From Psychrobacter fozii (GTDB taxonomy: Bacteria; Pseudomonadota; Gammaproteobacteria; Pseudomonadales; Moraxellaceae), in contig NZ_QJSU01000005.1 in the NCBI RefSeq assembly GCF_003217155.1, positions 216,771 through 280,770 of the forward strand: a stretch of 64,000 bases of DNA, written 5' to 3'. Numbering within the stretch: the stretch's first letter is position 1; the number at the start of each line of letters is the position of its first letter. The translations under genes and the position numbers were made by a program. This document shows positions 36,743 through 46,467 of this stretch, one piece after another. The notes beneath the pieces were generated by a model that worked only from the letters and a program-made list of their open reading frames with translations, searched no databases and was not told the origin of the DNA.

Positions 36743-38293
36743 ATGGCAAAAAGTCGGTTATTTCGTTCAACCATGGTGGTCAGCAGTATGACCATGCTGT
36801 CTCGTATTTTAGGCCTAGTACGCGATGTCGTATTGTTAGGTGTTTTTGGCGCTGGTGGTCTGATGGATGCCTTTTTGGTCGCCTTTAAGATACCCAACTT
36901 TTTGCGACGTTTATTTGCAGAAGGCGCTTTTAGCCAAGCTTTCGTACCTGTTCTATCTGAATACAAAGAAAAATATAGCCTACAGCAAGTACAGATTTTA
37001 GTCAGTCGCACTTCCGGTGCACTGTTGATGGTTTTATCCATGCTGACAGTCGTGGTTATTTTAATCGCGCCTTGGGTCGTGACGTTATTTGCACCCGGCT
37101 TTGCCGATCAACCCGATAAATTTGCCATCACTGCGGAATTACTACGTCTAACCTTTCCGTATTTGCTATTCATTTCCATGACAGCTTTTGCCAGTGGTAT
37201 TTTACAAAGCTACGGACGATTTGCTGCACCGGCGTTTGCACCAGTGTTATTAAACTTATGCATGATTGGTGGCGCACTGATTTTCGCACCGATGTTCGAC
37301 ACCCCTATCATGGCACTCGGTTATGCCGTCGCTATCGCAGGTTTGCTACAGTTTTTGCTACAGCTGCCACAGCTATGGCAACAAAAACTGTTGGTCGCTC
37401 CAAAAATTGACTTTCAGCATGAAGGCGTTCGCCGTATTTTAAAACTCATGTTACCTGCTATTTTTGGTGTTTCTGTCACTCAGATTAATTTACTACTGAA
37501 CACTATCTTTGCATCATTAATGATTGGTGGGTCGGTTTCTTGGTTATATGCTGCAGAGCGTATGAGCGAGCTCCCACTAGGTCTGATTGGCGTGGCGATT
37601 GGTACAGTTATTTTGCCAAGTTTGTCTAAAAGTGAAGCCAAGCAAGATGACGTTAGCTTTAAAAAGACGATTGACTGGGCGGCACGCTTAATTATATTGG
37701 TGGGTGTTCCGGCATCAGCGGCGTTGTTTATACTTGCAGATGTATTAATGCAAGCATTGTTTTTGCGTGGTGAATTTACTTTGCGTGATGCACAAATGAG
37801 CTCATTGGCATTGCGTAGTATGGCTGGTGGCATTTTAGGCTTTATGTTGATTAAGATATTTGCCCCTGCATTTTTTGCACGTCAAGACACTCGAACGCCT
37901 GTAAAAATCGGCATCATCTCCGTCATAGCTAATATGGTCTTTAGTGTTATTTTTATTGGTATTTTCTACTTCTTGGAGATTCCACTACACGGTGGTTTGG
38001 CGTTGGCAACTACAGGTGCGGCATTTGTAAACGCAGGGCTATTGTATTATTTCTTGCATAAGCGCGATATTTTCCGTTTTGGTAGCCACTGGAAAAAACT
38101 GTTTGCCCAGTTTGCCATTTCTACAACTGCGATGATTGCAGTGCTGTATTTCATGCTGCCTTATTTCCCTGCCGATGAGGCTCAGTGGCGACGTATTGCT
38201 GCTCTTATTATTATGTGTGCCGTAGGTGCTTTGGTTTATGGTGTGGTATTGCTCGCTACAGGCTTCCGCCCCCGCCAACTAAAGCATGGCTAA
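36743..38293 (+). CDS. murJ: Lipid II flippase MurJ
   Basis: Polytopic MOP-superfamily protein (516 residues, about 14 membrane segments) that moves lipid II to the periplasm. It shows TMLSRILGLVRDVVLLGVFGAG with the conserved Arg/Asp, PNFLRRLFAEGAFSQAFVPVL, LPLGLIGVAIGTVILPSLSK and KIFAPAFFARQDTRTPVKI. AGG stands seven bases before the ATG. It is functionally related to the neighbouring ampD and the murG/murC/ddl genes of the window. Confidence 0.97.
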   Translation: MAKSRLFRSTMVVSSMTMLSRILGLVRDVVLLGVFGAGGLMDAFLVAFKIPNFLRRLFAEGAFSQAFVPVLSEYKEKYSLQQVQILVSRTSGALLMVLSMLTVVVILIAPWVVTLFAPGFADQPDKFAITAELLRLTFPYLLFISMTAFASGILQSYGRFAAPAFAPVLLNLCMIGGALIFAPMFDTPIMALGYAVAIAGLLQFLLQLPQLWQQKLLVAPKIDFQHEGVRRILKLMLPAIFGVSVTQINLLLNTIFASLMIGGSVSWLYAAERMSELPLGLIGVAIGTVILPSLSKSEAKQDDVSFKKTIDWAARLIILVGVPASAALFILADVLMQALFLRGEFTLRDAQMSSLALRSMAGGILGFMLIKIFAPAFFARQDTRTPVKIGIISVIANMVFSVIFIGIFYFLEIPLHGGLALATTGAAFVNAGLLYYFLHKRDIFRFGSHWKKLFAQFAISTTAMIAVLYFMLPYFPADEAQWRRIAALIIMCAVGALVYGVVLLATGFRPRQLKHG

Positions 38294-38413
38294 AAATACC
38301 AAACAAGGCCTTAACTTACGAAACCAAAACAAGCTTGGCATGAGAACTGACAATGTTCGGTACGAATATTTGTCATAATAGCTTATGCATTAATAAATAA
38401 ATTTTGAGGTCTT

Positions 38414-38953
38414 ATGATGACTAAACAGCTGATACTTCCACGCTTGCCAATCTTATTTGCGACTGGTCTACTGAGTACTGGATTGCTTCTGAGTGGTTGT
38501 AGCAATGATGTCGATACAGAAGAAACGGTACACAAAGTAGAAGTGGCCGATTCTCATAGCGCAACTGACGATGAAAAAGCAGCTGACAGCGAAGAAGTAG
38601 CTGATAGTAATAAAGAGGCTACTCAGCAAAAAAGTCTAGTCACCAATCCTACCGAAGCTGGCACACCAGAAGATACGGTCAAGAAAGCATTGGATAGCCT
38701 GTACTACGGTGATGTAAAGCAAGCCGCTGGATACTATGAAGTAGATATGGCAAACTTTGAAGAAGAGCTAGCGAAAACTCAGTCTGCCTTTCAGCAAACC
38801 GTGGAGGGTGTCACTATTACTGACACTCAATATAACGATGATAAAACTCGTGCCACCATCACTGGTGAGCTGATGTTAAAAGGACAGAGTGAGCCTGCAC
38901 CTTTAACTTACGAACTACAAGAAATAGATGGTCAATGGAAAATCTTAGGCTAA
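38414..38953 (+). CDS. DUF4878-like lipoprotein
   Basis: A 179-residue protein with a lipoprotein signal, ILFATGLLSTGLLLSGC (lipobox LLSGC, Cys near residue 29). A strongly acidic, Ala/Glu/Asp-rich spacer of about 50 residues follows, then a C-terminal NTF2-like domain of ~95 residues (EDTVKKALDSLYYGDVKQAAGYY... GQWKILG) matching the DUF4878 pattern. Probably anchored in a membrane leaflet facing the periplasm. GAGG precedes the ATG. The function is unknown. Confidence 0.8.
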   Translation: MMTKQLILPRLPILFATGLLSTGLLLSGCSNDVDTEETVHKVEVADSHSATDDEKAADSEEVADSNKEATQQKSLVTNPTEAGTPEDTVKKALDSLYYGDVKQAAGYYEVDMANFEEELAKTQSAFQQTVEGVTITDTQYNDDKTRATITGELMLKGQSEPAPLTYELQEIDGQWKILG

Positions 38954-39011
38954 AGCATCACACTATCAAGCATGATGCTATTTGATTCTCTTTTTTATCT
39001 AACAGGCTCTA

Positions 39012-39181
39012 GGGCGTGTCTTCATTTCAAAAATGGTGATAAAAATGAGATAAATTGCCGTCAAACAAGAAAAATAGCGCAGATAATATCGGGATATTAA
39101 CTAGCTATTTGACGATGTTTGGCAAGATTTAGCCATTTTTAGCCCATTTAGATGACTATCGGGTGAATTGAAGAAACGCCC
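39012..39181 (+). mobile_element. 170-bp MITE, copy 4
   Basis: GGGCGTGTCTTCATTTCA at the left, TGAATTGAAGAAACGCCC at the right, TA at 39010-39011 and 39182-39183. Its middle, GGATATTAACTAGCTATTTG, is the intact form of the site into which the nested MITE inserted at 6315. Its last base forms part of the stop codon of the GNAT gene. Confidence 0.9.
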
Positions 39182-39780
39182 TAGTCTACTGTCACCGCTT
39201 TTCCAAGCATGACGACATCGGCCATAAAGCCTTCCATATCACAAACCTTTGGCATATAACCCCATTGCTCAAAATCAAGCTTACGGAACAACCCTAAGCT
39301 TGGTTGGTTATGTGCGAAGATAAGCGCGATGATGTTTTGAATCCCTAAGTTTGGTGCTTGAGTAAGCATCCAGCGTGTCAGTAAGCTACCTAGCCCTTTT
39401 CCTTGATGCCCTTCGTGCAAATAAATACTAATCTCGGTGCTGATATGGTACGCCATACGTGCATAAAGATCACTAAAACTGCCCCATGCCACTATCGGCG
39501 AAGACTCTGCTTGCTCACCACTTTCGATGGTTTCTGTCACTGAGCGAACGACATAAATAGGTCGCGTGGCGCTATTTAAATGCTCATCAAACCAATCTGC
39601 ATGCTCTTCACAGGTCACTGGAACAAGGTTGGCTGTTGCTTGCTTACCTGCAATGCTTTGATTATAAATCGCTAATATCTCTGGCAGGTCTCTCTCACTT
39701 GCGCGCTGTACGATAAAATCGTCATTGAGATTGTATTGGGGTAAGATAGATGGCACAGCATTCAAGGCAACATCGGACAT
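39181..39780 (-). CDS. GNAT-family N-acetyltransferase (phosphinothricin acetyltransferase-like)
   Basis: A 199-residue protein with a GNAT fold: FIVQRASERDLPEILAIYNQ at the start, AYHISTEISIYLHEGHQGKGLGSLLTRWML containing the acetyl-CoA loop (HQGKGLG), and NIIALIFAHNQPSLGLFRKLDFEQWGYMPKV. This layout is that of PAT-like acetyltransferases, which act on amino-acid analogues; the real substrate is unknown. The domain is complete to its end. The TAG stop is created by the TA duplication plus the first G of the abutting MITE. Confidence 0.88.
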   Translation of the reverse strand: MSDVALNAVPSILPQYNLNDDFIVQRASERDLPEILAIYNQSIAGKQATANLVPVTCEEHADWFDEHLNSATRPIYVVRSVTETIESGEQAESSPIVAWGSFSDLYARMAYHISTEISIYLHEGHQGKGLGSLLTRWMLTQAPNLGIQNIIALIFAHNQPSLGLFRKLDFEQWGYMPKVCDMEGFMADVVMLGKAVTVD

Positions 39781-39827
39781 AGGAGCTCCATAGTTAGTTG
39801 GTTGTATGATTCGCAGGAATTTTAAAA

Positions 39828-39934
39828 TATAGTCAATCTTTTATAAAAGAGCTACAGCGTTAACCTCACTTGAAGTATCACATATACCTCTGCACTCGGT
39901 TGCCTTGACTCTCTTTTAAACTGAATCCACTATA
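39828..39934 (-). repeat. 107-bp inverted-repeat element, copy 7
   Basis: TATAGTCAATCTTTTATAAA at the left, AAACTGAATCCACTATA at the right, interior AGCGTTAACCTCACTTGAAG. It lies between the GNAT gene and ribF and is very close in sequence to copies 3 and 4. Confidence 0.88.
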
Positions 39935-40151
39935 TAGCTTATTGCTAACGATAGTCGTCAAAGGAAGATAAGCGAAGTGGTTCTGTTCTTTTAAAATAGC
40001 GGAACTGACAGCGCCCTACTTATATTATGAATAGACTATAGGATGTTAGTATAGCCATTTTACTTTATAATGGCTGATTTTAGACACATCGATTTTTGGT
40101 ATGGTGTGTTTTTCTTTTTTATCTGGTCTTATCTATCATAGCTGAAAATTT

Positions 40152-41186
40152 ATGAACACCTATTTTCTTGAGCAACTGATTGCGTCACCAAATGCATTGC
40201 CTGCCAATATTAGCCCTGTAGATTTAGCGCCTTGCGTGCTCACTATAGGCAATTTTGACGGCGTACATTTGGGGCATCAAGCGATGCTTACACAAGTCAG
40301 AGAAATTGCACAGGCGCAAAATCTTGGCTCTGCTGTCATGATATTTGAGCCACAGCCTCGTGAGTTCTTTGCGACAGCCACTGCGCCTGCTCGCTTAACC
40401 AATCTCGCTGAAAAACAAGCCTTGCTAGCAGAGTATGGTGTTGAAACTTTGATTGTGGCGGGATTTGATACAGATTTTCGGTCGCTATCAGCACAAGCAT
40501 TTGCAGATATTTTGGCACTGCGCTTGAACGTGCAGGCTTTAGTACTAGGCGATGACTTTAAATTTGGTCATGACCGTACTGGTGACAGTCAGTTTTTGCG
40601 TGATTATGGTTTGGATGTGACCAACTTACATACCGTCACTGACAGTAGTGATAATGCGGCACGTATCAGCTCTACTCGTGTGCGTGATATGCTGTTGGCT
40701 GGTGATATTGATGCCGCCAATACCTTACTAGGTCGCGACTATGCCATTACAGGACTGGTCGTCCGTGGTGATCAAATTGGCCGCACGATAGACTTCCCTA
40801 CTGCCAATATTGACCTAAAACGCTTAAAACCTGCGTTACATGGCATCTTCGGTGTCGATGTGGTCAGTCTCGATGATAATGGTCAAATAATTCCTAATGG
40901 CCTAACCGTAAATGCGGTCAACGGACAAACTGGTATAGCAGGATTACGTGCTGATAGCTTGTTTGGTACAGCCAATGTCGGTACTAGACCTTCAGTAGAT
41001 AAAGCGCATAATTGGCGTTTAGAAGTTCATTTCCCAGAGCTGAAAGCTGATTTATATGGCCTAACTTTACAGGTTCGATTTTTGCATTATCTGCATGGTG
41101 AACGACGTTATGATGGCTTAGAGGCATTAAAAACTGGCATCCATAACGATGTAAAAGAGTTGATTGAGTGGCGAGCAAAACAATAA
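40152..41186 (+). CDS. ribF: Bifunctional riboflavin kinase/FAD synthetase
   Basis: Makes FMN and FAD. The 344-residue protein has the nucleotidyltransferase start LTIGNFDGVHLGHQAML, VLGDDFKFGHDRTGD and ISSTRVRDMLLAGD in the FAD-synthetase half. The flavokinase half has GRTIDFPTANIDL and an ending of the RFLHYLHGERRYDGLEALKTGIHND type. Upstream, 39935-40151 is non-coding and holds no visible FMN riboswitch. A terminator follows at 41214. Confidence 0.97.
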   Translation: MNTYFLEQLIASPNALPANISPVDLAPCVLTIGNFDGVHLGHQAMLTQVREIAQAQNLGSAVMIFEPQPREFFATATAPARLTNLAEKQALLAEYGVETLIVAGFDTDFRSLSAQAFADILALRLNVQALVLGDDFKFGHDRTGDSQFLRDYGLDVTNLHTVTDSSDNAARISSTRVRDMLLAGDIDAANTLLGRDYAITGLVVRGDQIGRTIDFPTANIDLKRLKPALHGIFGVDVVSLDDNGQIIPNGLTVNAVNGQTGIAGLRADSLFGTANVGTRPSVDKAHNWRLEVHFPELKADLYGLTLQVRFLHYLHGERRYDGLEALKTGIHNDVKELIEWRAKQ

Positions 41187-41213
41187 CCTTGTTAGAACAG
41201 ATATCTAGCTCAT

Positions 41214-41257
41214 AAAAAAACCCACAATATAAATGTTTGTGGGTTTTTTATAAGCTT
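41214..41257 (+). terminator. Terminator of ribF
   Basis: AAAAAAACCCACAA and TTGTGGGTTTTTT pair around TATAAATGT, 28 bp after the stop codon. Confidence 0.85.
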
Positions 41258-41282
41258 ACTTTTTATAAGCTTGCTTTTATAG

Positions 41283-41522
41283 CTAGGCATCTGGGTGCAT
41301 ACGTACGTTTAAGTCGTCAATGACTTCTACCCATTCCGCATCTTTTTCCCATTCTTCTTGCAAAAACATACGCTGATTATCCGTCCAAACATTTGACTCT
41401 ATCAACTTCTCTTCTTTTGCCAATTGGTTTTTTTCAATAAAGCTATCGATTGCTTCATCTGAGCTATCGAGTCCTAGCTGCGCAAATAATTCATTTATAT
41501 TATATTCAGGTTCATTCATCAT
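41283..41522 (-). CDS. DUF2789 family protein
   Basis: A 79-residue acidic protein matching DUF2789: INELFAQLGLDSSDEAIDSFIEKNQLAKEEKLIESNVWTDNQ, ending FLQEEWEKDAEWVEVIDDLNVRMH. AGGGAT lies upstream of two consecutive ATG codons. The function is unknown; such proteins are common in Pseudomonas and Moraxellaceae. Confidence 0.85.
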   Translation of the reverse strand: MMNEPEYNINELFAQLGLDSSDEAIDSFIEKNQLAKEEKLIESNVWTDNQRMFLQEEWEKDAEWVEVIDDLNVRMHPDA

Positions 41523-41858
41523 ATTTTTTATCCCTAGATAATGCAGGTTTAACTGTGATTATTATTTATGCTTACCACTTTATTGTAGCAGGCTCTATTT
41601 TAATAGCTGTTAACCAACGTTTATCTAACGTTATCAATTGTATTAATGGCAATGGTCCAATTTTGTATAAATCAGATACGATGTCAGGTTGTTTGTTTTA
41701 GTATCTTACTTATTTTGCTTTGCTTGCCTTACTTACCTCTAAAGTGTCTCGACTAGCGACAACAACTGCTTATTTTTCTAAGACGTAAAAAAGCCCTCAT
41801 ATTTCAAAGGGCTTTTTATGTGCTGCTTTTAGTCTTATCACTTAAGCAAAATATCTAC
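41523..41858. other. Intergenic region between DUF2789 and mdh
   Basis: 336 bases without a credible gene; it contains the mdh terminator at 41786-41816 and otherwise AT-rich sequence. Confidence 0.4.
41786..41816 (-). terminator. Terminator of mdh
   Basis: AAAAAAGCCCT and AGGGCTTTTT pair around CATATTTCA-type loop bases; on the minus strand the T run follows the stem, 43 bp after the mdh stop. Confidence 0.85.
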
Positions 41859-42848
41859 TTATGGTAGTAAGTGTGCTACTGCATCACGCTCTTCGCTAAG
41901 CTCTTGCTCAGTCGCAGCCATTTTCTCTTTTGAGAAATCAGATGATACATCAACGCCATCTACGATAGACCAGTCGCCGTTAGTACACGTGCATGGGAAT
42001 GAGTAGATCAAACCTTCCGCGATACCATATTCGCCGTTTGAGTAAACGCCCATTGATACCCAATCATTCTCATCAGTACCAAGTGCCCAAGTGCGCATAT
42101 GTGCAATGGCAGCATTGGCAGCAGAAGCGGCAGAAGATGCACCACGAGCTTTAATAATCGCTGCGCCGCGTTGTTGTACTTCTGGGATATAAGTGCCTTC
42201 GTACCAAGTACGATCAACTAGATCTAAAGCTGGCTTACCGTTTACAGTACAAGCCGTTAGATCTGGATACTGAGTTGATGAGTGGTTACCCCAGATGATC
42301 ATTTTTTTCACGTCATTTACAGTGCTGTCAGTTTTACCAGCCAACTGAGCCATGGCACGGTTGTGATCCAAACGAGTCATTGCTGTAAAGTTACGTGGAT
42401 CAAGATCTGGTGCATTGCGTTGAGCGATAAGCGCGTTGGTGTTCGCAGGGTTACCGACTACCAATACTTTTACGTCACGGCTTGCTACGTCATTCAATGC
42501 TTTACCTTGTGCTGAGAAAATCGCAGCATTGGCTTCTAGCAAATCTTTACGTTCCATACCTGGGCCACGAGGACGTGAACCGACTAGCAAAGCATAGTCA
42601 ACATCTTTGAATGCAACGGTCGCATCATCAGTTTGAACGATACCGGCCAATAATGGGAATGCACAGTCTTCTAACTCCATGACCACACCCTTTAGGGCGT
42701 CAAGTGCTGGGGCGATTTCAAGCAATTGCAAAATAACTGGCTGATCTTTACCTAACATCTCGCCAGATGCAATACGAAATAGCATAGCATAGCTGATATT
42801 ACCAGCGGCACCAGTGACGGCAACACGTAAAGGCTGTTTCATTGACAT
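41859..42848 (-). CDS. mdh: Malate dehydrogenase
   Basis: NAD-dependent TCA-cycle enzyme of the 329-residue group (cytosolic-like MDH found in many proteobacteria). It shows [26 protein letters not shown], the substrate-binding loop [43 protein letters not shown] and [13 protein letters not shown] with the catalytic His. GGGAG is eight bases before the first of two possible ATG codons. A candidate Fur-type palindrome lies 58 bp upstream. Confidence 0.97.
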   Translation of the reverse strand: MSMKQPLRVAVTGAAGNISYAMLFRIASGEMLGKDQPVILQLLEIAPALDALKGVVMELEDCAFPLLAGIVQTDDATVAFKDVDYALLVGSRPRGPGMERKDLLEANAAIFSAQGKALNDVASRDVKVLVVGNPANTNALIAQRNAPDLDPRNFTAMTRLDHNRAMAQLAGKTDSTVNDVKKMIIWGNHSSTQYPDLTACTVNGKPALDLVDRTWYEGTYIPEVQQRGAAIIKARGASSAASAANAAIAHMRTWALGTDENDWVSMGVYSNGEYGIAEGLIYSFPCTCTNGDWSIVDGVDVSSDFSKEKMAATEQELSEERDAVAHLLP

Positions 42849-43248
42849 TGAATACTCCCTAATTAATTATTAGATAATTCATAATTCTAATTGATGACTC
42901 TAATGAATGATTATCATTTTAGATATCGACTTGTTTGCTGCATAGCAGCAGCCATAAACCGAGGGTTAGTGTAGCACTTCGTTCAGCGAATCGTCTAGAG
43001 ACAATAAGAGGCCTACGACCTATTATATTGTTACATTTTATACGAGAGAGGCTTTAAGCAAGTAAAGCGCTTATGAATCAAGCGCTAAGACAGATTAAAA
43101 AGGAGTTGATGATAACGTGGATTAGCACTATATCGCTTGATATAACGCTTATAATAAAAGGATGAGGCTATAAGCTATGACTAAAAATTGTCAAAGAGGA
43201 TATCAAAAAGGATGCTAAATGATAACTTTTAAATAGCATTGAGGAAAG
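42849..43248. other. Intergenic region upstream of mdh
   Basis: 400 bases; apart from the Fur-like palindrome nothing recognisable is present. GAAGTG/AGCACTTCG near 42970-42990 is only a short palindrome. Confidence 0.35.
42906..42918. promoter_or_regulatory. Fur-box-like palindrome upstream of mdh
   Basis: AATGATTATCATT is a perfect palindrome around one central base and equals the inner 13 bases of the 19-base Fur consensus. The outer three bases on each side mostly do not match. It is 58 bp from the mdh start. Regulation by iron is an inference. Confidence 0.4.
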
Positions 43249-43890
43249 CTACTCACCGCCTGAAATGATAAATCGACTGCCACAACTGTCCACCACATTA
43301 GGACAACTACCAAACTCAGAACCTTCATAACAAACATGAATATCCGTCAATATAGACTGCTTTCGGCTGCCCGCTTGGCAAATTAGGTCGACACTAGATG
43401 ATGACATACCTTTATTAAGGCGAGTCATCTGACTGATGAATCGCGACTTGGAAACCGTATAGCTATTACCCGTATTCAGCTCTTTCGGCAACTTCAATGC
43501 GCCAGCGTAATTGGTAATCTGGCGAAAGTAACTACTGGCACTAAATGGACTACAGGCACCATAACGTTGCCATGTTTGGCTGCGTACTGTGGTATCAGGC
43601 ATGATACGGTTGACGACTTTTAGCTGAAGCGGTGTCAATCGTGGCTCACTACCACGACCGCAGCGCTCACCATAGCCCATATCTAAACCCGATACGGTCA
43701 ACGAATAGCCTTCTAGACATTGACGCATACGGGCACGCGTTGGCTGCATACTACATAAGGCAGGCGTCATTTCGATCATCAACACACGCTGCCCACTCCT
43801 CGCGGTACTGGCGGCATGTGCTGGCATTAGAACAATGCCTTGCAATATTAGTAATGCACCAATCCCCACTGTGGTATTCATTTTACTCAT
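43249..43890 (-). CDS. RNase T2-fold exported protein lacking catalytic residues
   Basis: With the ATG at 43890 the product has 213 residues and a signal peptide (MSKMNTTVGIGALLILQGIV...AHA). The rest follows the RNase T2 layout: MTPALCSMQ, the CAS I position (SLTVSGLDMG), LTPLQLKVVNRIMPD, the CAS II position (TWQRYGACSPFSASSYF), then DLICQ..ILTDIHVCYEGSEFGSC. At CAS I the catalytic His is Ser67; at CAS II the two His and the Glu are Gln105, Tyr110 and Thr106. Disulfide-type Cys residues are retained. It is probably a periplasmic non-catalytic relative. The frame continues upstream to 44082 with a basic extension. Confidence 0.75.
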   Translation of the reverse strand: MSKMNTTVGIGALLILQGIVLMPAHAASTARSGQRVLMIEMTPALCSMQPTRARMRQCLEGYSLTVSGLDMGYGERCGRGSEPRLTPLQLKVVNRIMPDTTVRSQTWQRYGACSPFSASSYFRQITNYAGALKLPKELNTGNSYTVSKSRFISQMTRLNKGMSSSSVDLICQAGSRKQSILTDIHVCYEGSEFGSCPNVVDSCGSRFIISGGE

Positions 43891-44346
43891 AAAACGCTTG
43901 CCGATTAGGCTTGCGTGACTTTTATTCAAAATTTTGATTGGTTTGATCGCTGAATGAACATTCGAATGACTCGGGGTCGCCGTCAGGTTAGATAGCGAGT
44001 GCACCTGCGTAGATGACTGACGTCTAACTTTCGATAACATACATAGAGTAAAGTATTTTTTGATCATAAGGGCTGGAGGCATCTAGCAGTGATAAAATAT
44101 AGGCTATCGCTTAGATTATGGCGTTTGACATACAAACACTCATACCACTAAACATAGAGCTAAAAAATATGAACAGCGATTTATAAACATCAATTAAAGA
44201 CAATGATTAATGCAATGGTAACAAATCGTTTTTTTTAATCTATAGCAGAAACGTAAACATGAGATTAGGACGACTAAAATCAATGTATAAAAATAAGCCA
44301 CTAACGATTGCTCGTCAGTGGCTTATTTGAATCGTAAATTAGTGTT
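43891..44346. other. Region upstream of the RNase T2-like gene
   Basis: Includes a possible in-frame N-terminal extension (43891-44082), then AT-rich non-coding bases and the slt terminator at 44291-44328. Confidence 0.35.
44291..44328 (-). terminator. Terminator of the lytic transglycosylase gene
   Basis: AAATAAGCCACT and AGTGGCTTATTT form a perfect 12-bp stem; located 19 bp after the stop codon. Confidence 0.75.
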
Positions 44347-46467
44347 CTAAAAAGAAGAAGGAACGGTACCCATGCGCTGGCTAATGGGCTGACTACGACC
44401 CAATAAGCTGCTATAAATAGTGGCGTTCTCCATTACGTGCTTGACGTAATTGCGCGTTTCAGGAAAGGCAATAGACTCAACATATTGATCCGCTGCAAGT
44501 GACCCATACACTGGCTGCCAGCGTTTGGCATTGTTAGGTCCAGCGTTGTAACCTGCTGTAGCGACGACTGGCTGACGGTTCAACTTGCTCAAGATATCAC
44601 CCATATACCACGTACCATAACGAATATTGGTATCACCACTATTAGCACGGCTAGCACTATAGGTCTCACCTAGATTACGAGCGATATATTTTGCCGTATC
44701 AGGCATGACCTGCATCAGTCCACTTGCTCCAACGTTTGAGCGGGCAGAAGTCACAAAGCGACTCTCTTGACGCATAATGCCATAAGCCCACTCTGGATCG
44801 ATGCCAGCAGATTGGCTGTAGCGAACGACAGCATCTTGGTGCGGCATTGGATGAGACAGTGCCAAGCTATCAACTCTATCCGTATTATCAACCGCGTAAA
44901 TCGCACGATCGAGCCAGCCCATGTCATGTGCTTGACGGGCAGCAGCAATGATTAAATTGTCATCACGCTTGTCGCGTGCCTGCTTCACCGCCCAGTTCCA
45001 CTCTCGGTTGGCATAAGCACGACTAGCATCAGAGTTATATAAGGCAAAAGCACGAGCAAAGTTGCCATCTTGCATAACACGTGCGCGATCCGAGGTACTC
45101 ACGTTGGGTAGATTACTACCACCGAACTGGCTAGCATCGAAGCGCTGACCAATTTTATCTTTTGCCATTAAGCCATAATACTCATTACTTTTTGCGATGT
45201 TCTTATACATCTTTTTGGCAGTGTTACGCTTGCTTGAATCGCTCGATTGCTCATATGCACGTGCTAACCAATACTGCCACTGGCTGCTCTTTTGAGTTTC
45301 GCTCTCCATTCTAGAAATGGCTTCGACCACATCATCCCATTGGCTAAAGCGAATGGCTGCCATGGCATAATCTTCGGCTTCTTCAAAATTAAAGTCGTTA
45401 TCTAAGCTGTTACGAAACCATTCAACTGCCTCAGCATTAAAGCCATCATCAGTATTGTGGTTCATACGCTGTACGCCGAGGATACGATAGGCATAGCGAC
45501 GGGTGTCATCATTCAACAACTTCACTGAACGCTGATTGTCTTGTTTGATATCAAAATCTAACTGTAGCGCAGCCTCGCGATAAGACTTATCAGCGACACG
45601 GCCTAACGCATACAGGTAGAGATATTGATTGGTCTGACTGGCAGACTGTCTACCAAAACTGGTAAAGAATGAAGATGGACTCAGCTGAATCCCACTCAAT
45701 GCTGAATAAGCAATAGGCGTGCCTAGGCGTGATGACAACGCCATGATATCGCCTGTCTTACCTTTGCGGAGCATGCGCTTAAGACGAGCGGTACGATCTT
45801 GATCACTAATCAATGCGTTATTGTTCATCTCCATCGCTAGCTGATCACACAATGCTGGCTGCTTTTGGGTATTCAGCCAGACATCAGACTTGGCTGCCAT
45901 AGCACGCATCGTGTCGCCACCATTATTAAAACCAAGTGCAACTGCGCAGCGCTCACTGGCATCGGCATTGGTAATTAAATTCGCGACTTGGCGTACTGAT
46001 GCATAATCGTTTGATCCTGCTTTGGTCTCAGCAAAATCCGCAACCAATTTCTCAGCCATGACAGTATCTGGATACTGACGTACGAACTGTGACACCGCAG
46101 CCGCACTTTGCGAATTCAAATCCAGATTCATCCGCCAATACGTTGGATACATCGCAAACAAACCACCACTCATCGCTTGCTCATAACCATAAAGGGCGCT
46201 GACATCACCGCGATCTGCGGCGATAGCGGCTGCCATAAATGAGTCAATACTACTGTCTTGCTGATAGTTACTTTCTTGTTGGTAGCTTTCCTCATCGCCC
46301 CACGTCAACTCGGCACAAGCGACTTGTGACACACCAAGTGCACTTACCGCTGTTGCCACGCTCAACGCACTCATCCGTAGCGTACCTACTGTGATTCGCT
46401 TTGACGCGTGTTTTTGACTGATAGACTCTTCATCCTTGATGCTATGCGCAACACGCAACTTTGTCAT
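44347..46467 (-). CDS. Soluble lytic murein transglycosylase
   Basis: Exported exo-lytic transglycosylase of the Slt70 type, 706 residues from the ATG at 46467 (AAGAGAG upstream). A signal-like segment (SALSVATAVSALGVSQVACA) is preceded by a basic leader. A long helical U/L superhelix region follows (residues ~100-530). The SLT domain has the catalytic Glu in GIMRQESRFVTSARSNVGASGLMQVMP (near residue 568), NIRYGTWYM and ATAGYNAGPNNAKRW. It cuts glycan strands to anhydro-muropeptides, the substrate pool handled by AmpD, also in this window. Confidence 0.94.
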   Translation of the reverse strand: MTKLRVAHSIKDEESISQKHASKRITVGTLRMSALSVATAVSALGVSQVACAELTWGDEESYQQESNYQQDSSIDSFMAAAIAADRGDVSALYGYEQAMSGGLFAMYPTYWRMNLDLNSQSAAAVSQFVRQYPDTVMAEKLVADFAETKAGSNDYASVRQVANLITNADASERCAVALGFNNGGDTMRAMAAKSDVWLNTQKQPALCDQLAMEMNNNALISDQDRTARLKRMLRKGKTGDIMALSSRLGTPIAYSALSGIQLSPSSFFTSFGRQSASQTNQYLYLYALGRVADKSYREAALQLDFDIKQDNQRSVKLLNDDTRRYAYRILGVQRMNHNTDDGFNAEAVEWFRNSLDNDFNFEEAEDYAMAAIRFSQWDDVVEAISRMESETQKSSQWQYWLARAYEQSSDSSKRNTAKKMYKNIAKSNEYYGLMAKDKIGQRFDASQFGGSNLPNVSTSDRARVMQDGNFARAFALYNSDASRAYANREWNWAVKQARDKRDDNLIIAAARQAHDMGWLDRAIYAVDNTDRVDSLALSHPMPHQDAVVRYSQSAGIDPEWAYGIMRQESRFVTSARSNVGASGLMQVMPDTAKYIARNLGETYSASRANSGDTNIRYGTWYMGDILSKLNRQPVVATAGYNAGPNNAKRWQPVYGSLAADQYVESIAFPETRNYVKHVMENATIYSSLLGRSQPISQRMGTVPSSF

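Noticed and set aside
39181..39780. GNAT gene truncated by the MITE
   Set aside because: The acetyltransferase fold reaches its normal end; only the stop codon is formed by the element.
39935..40151. FMN riboswitch before ribF
   Set aside because: None of the conserved FMN-riboswitch sequence blocks are visible in this short leader.
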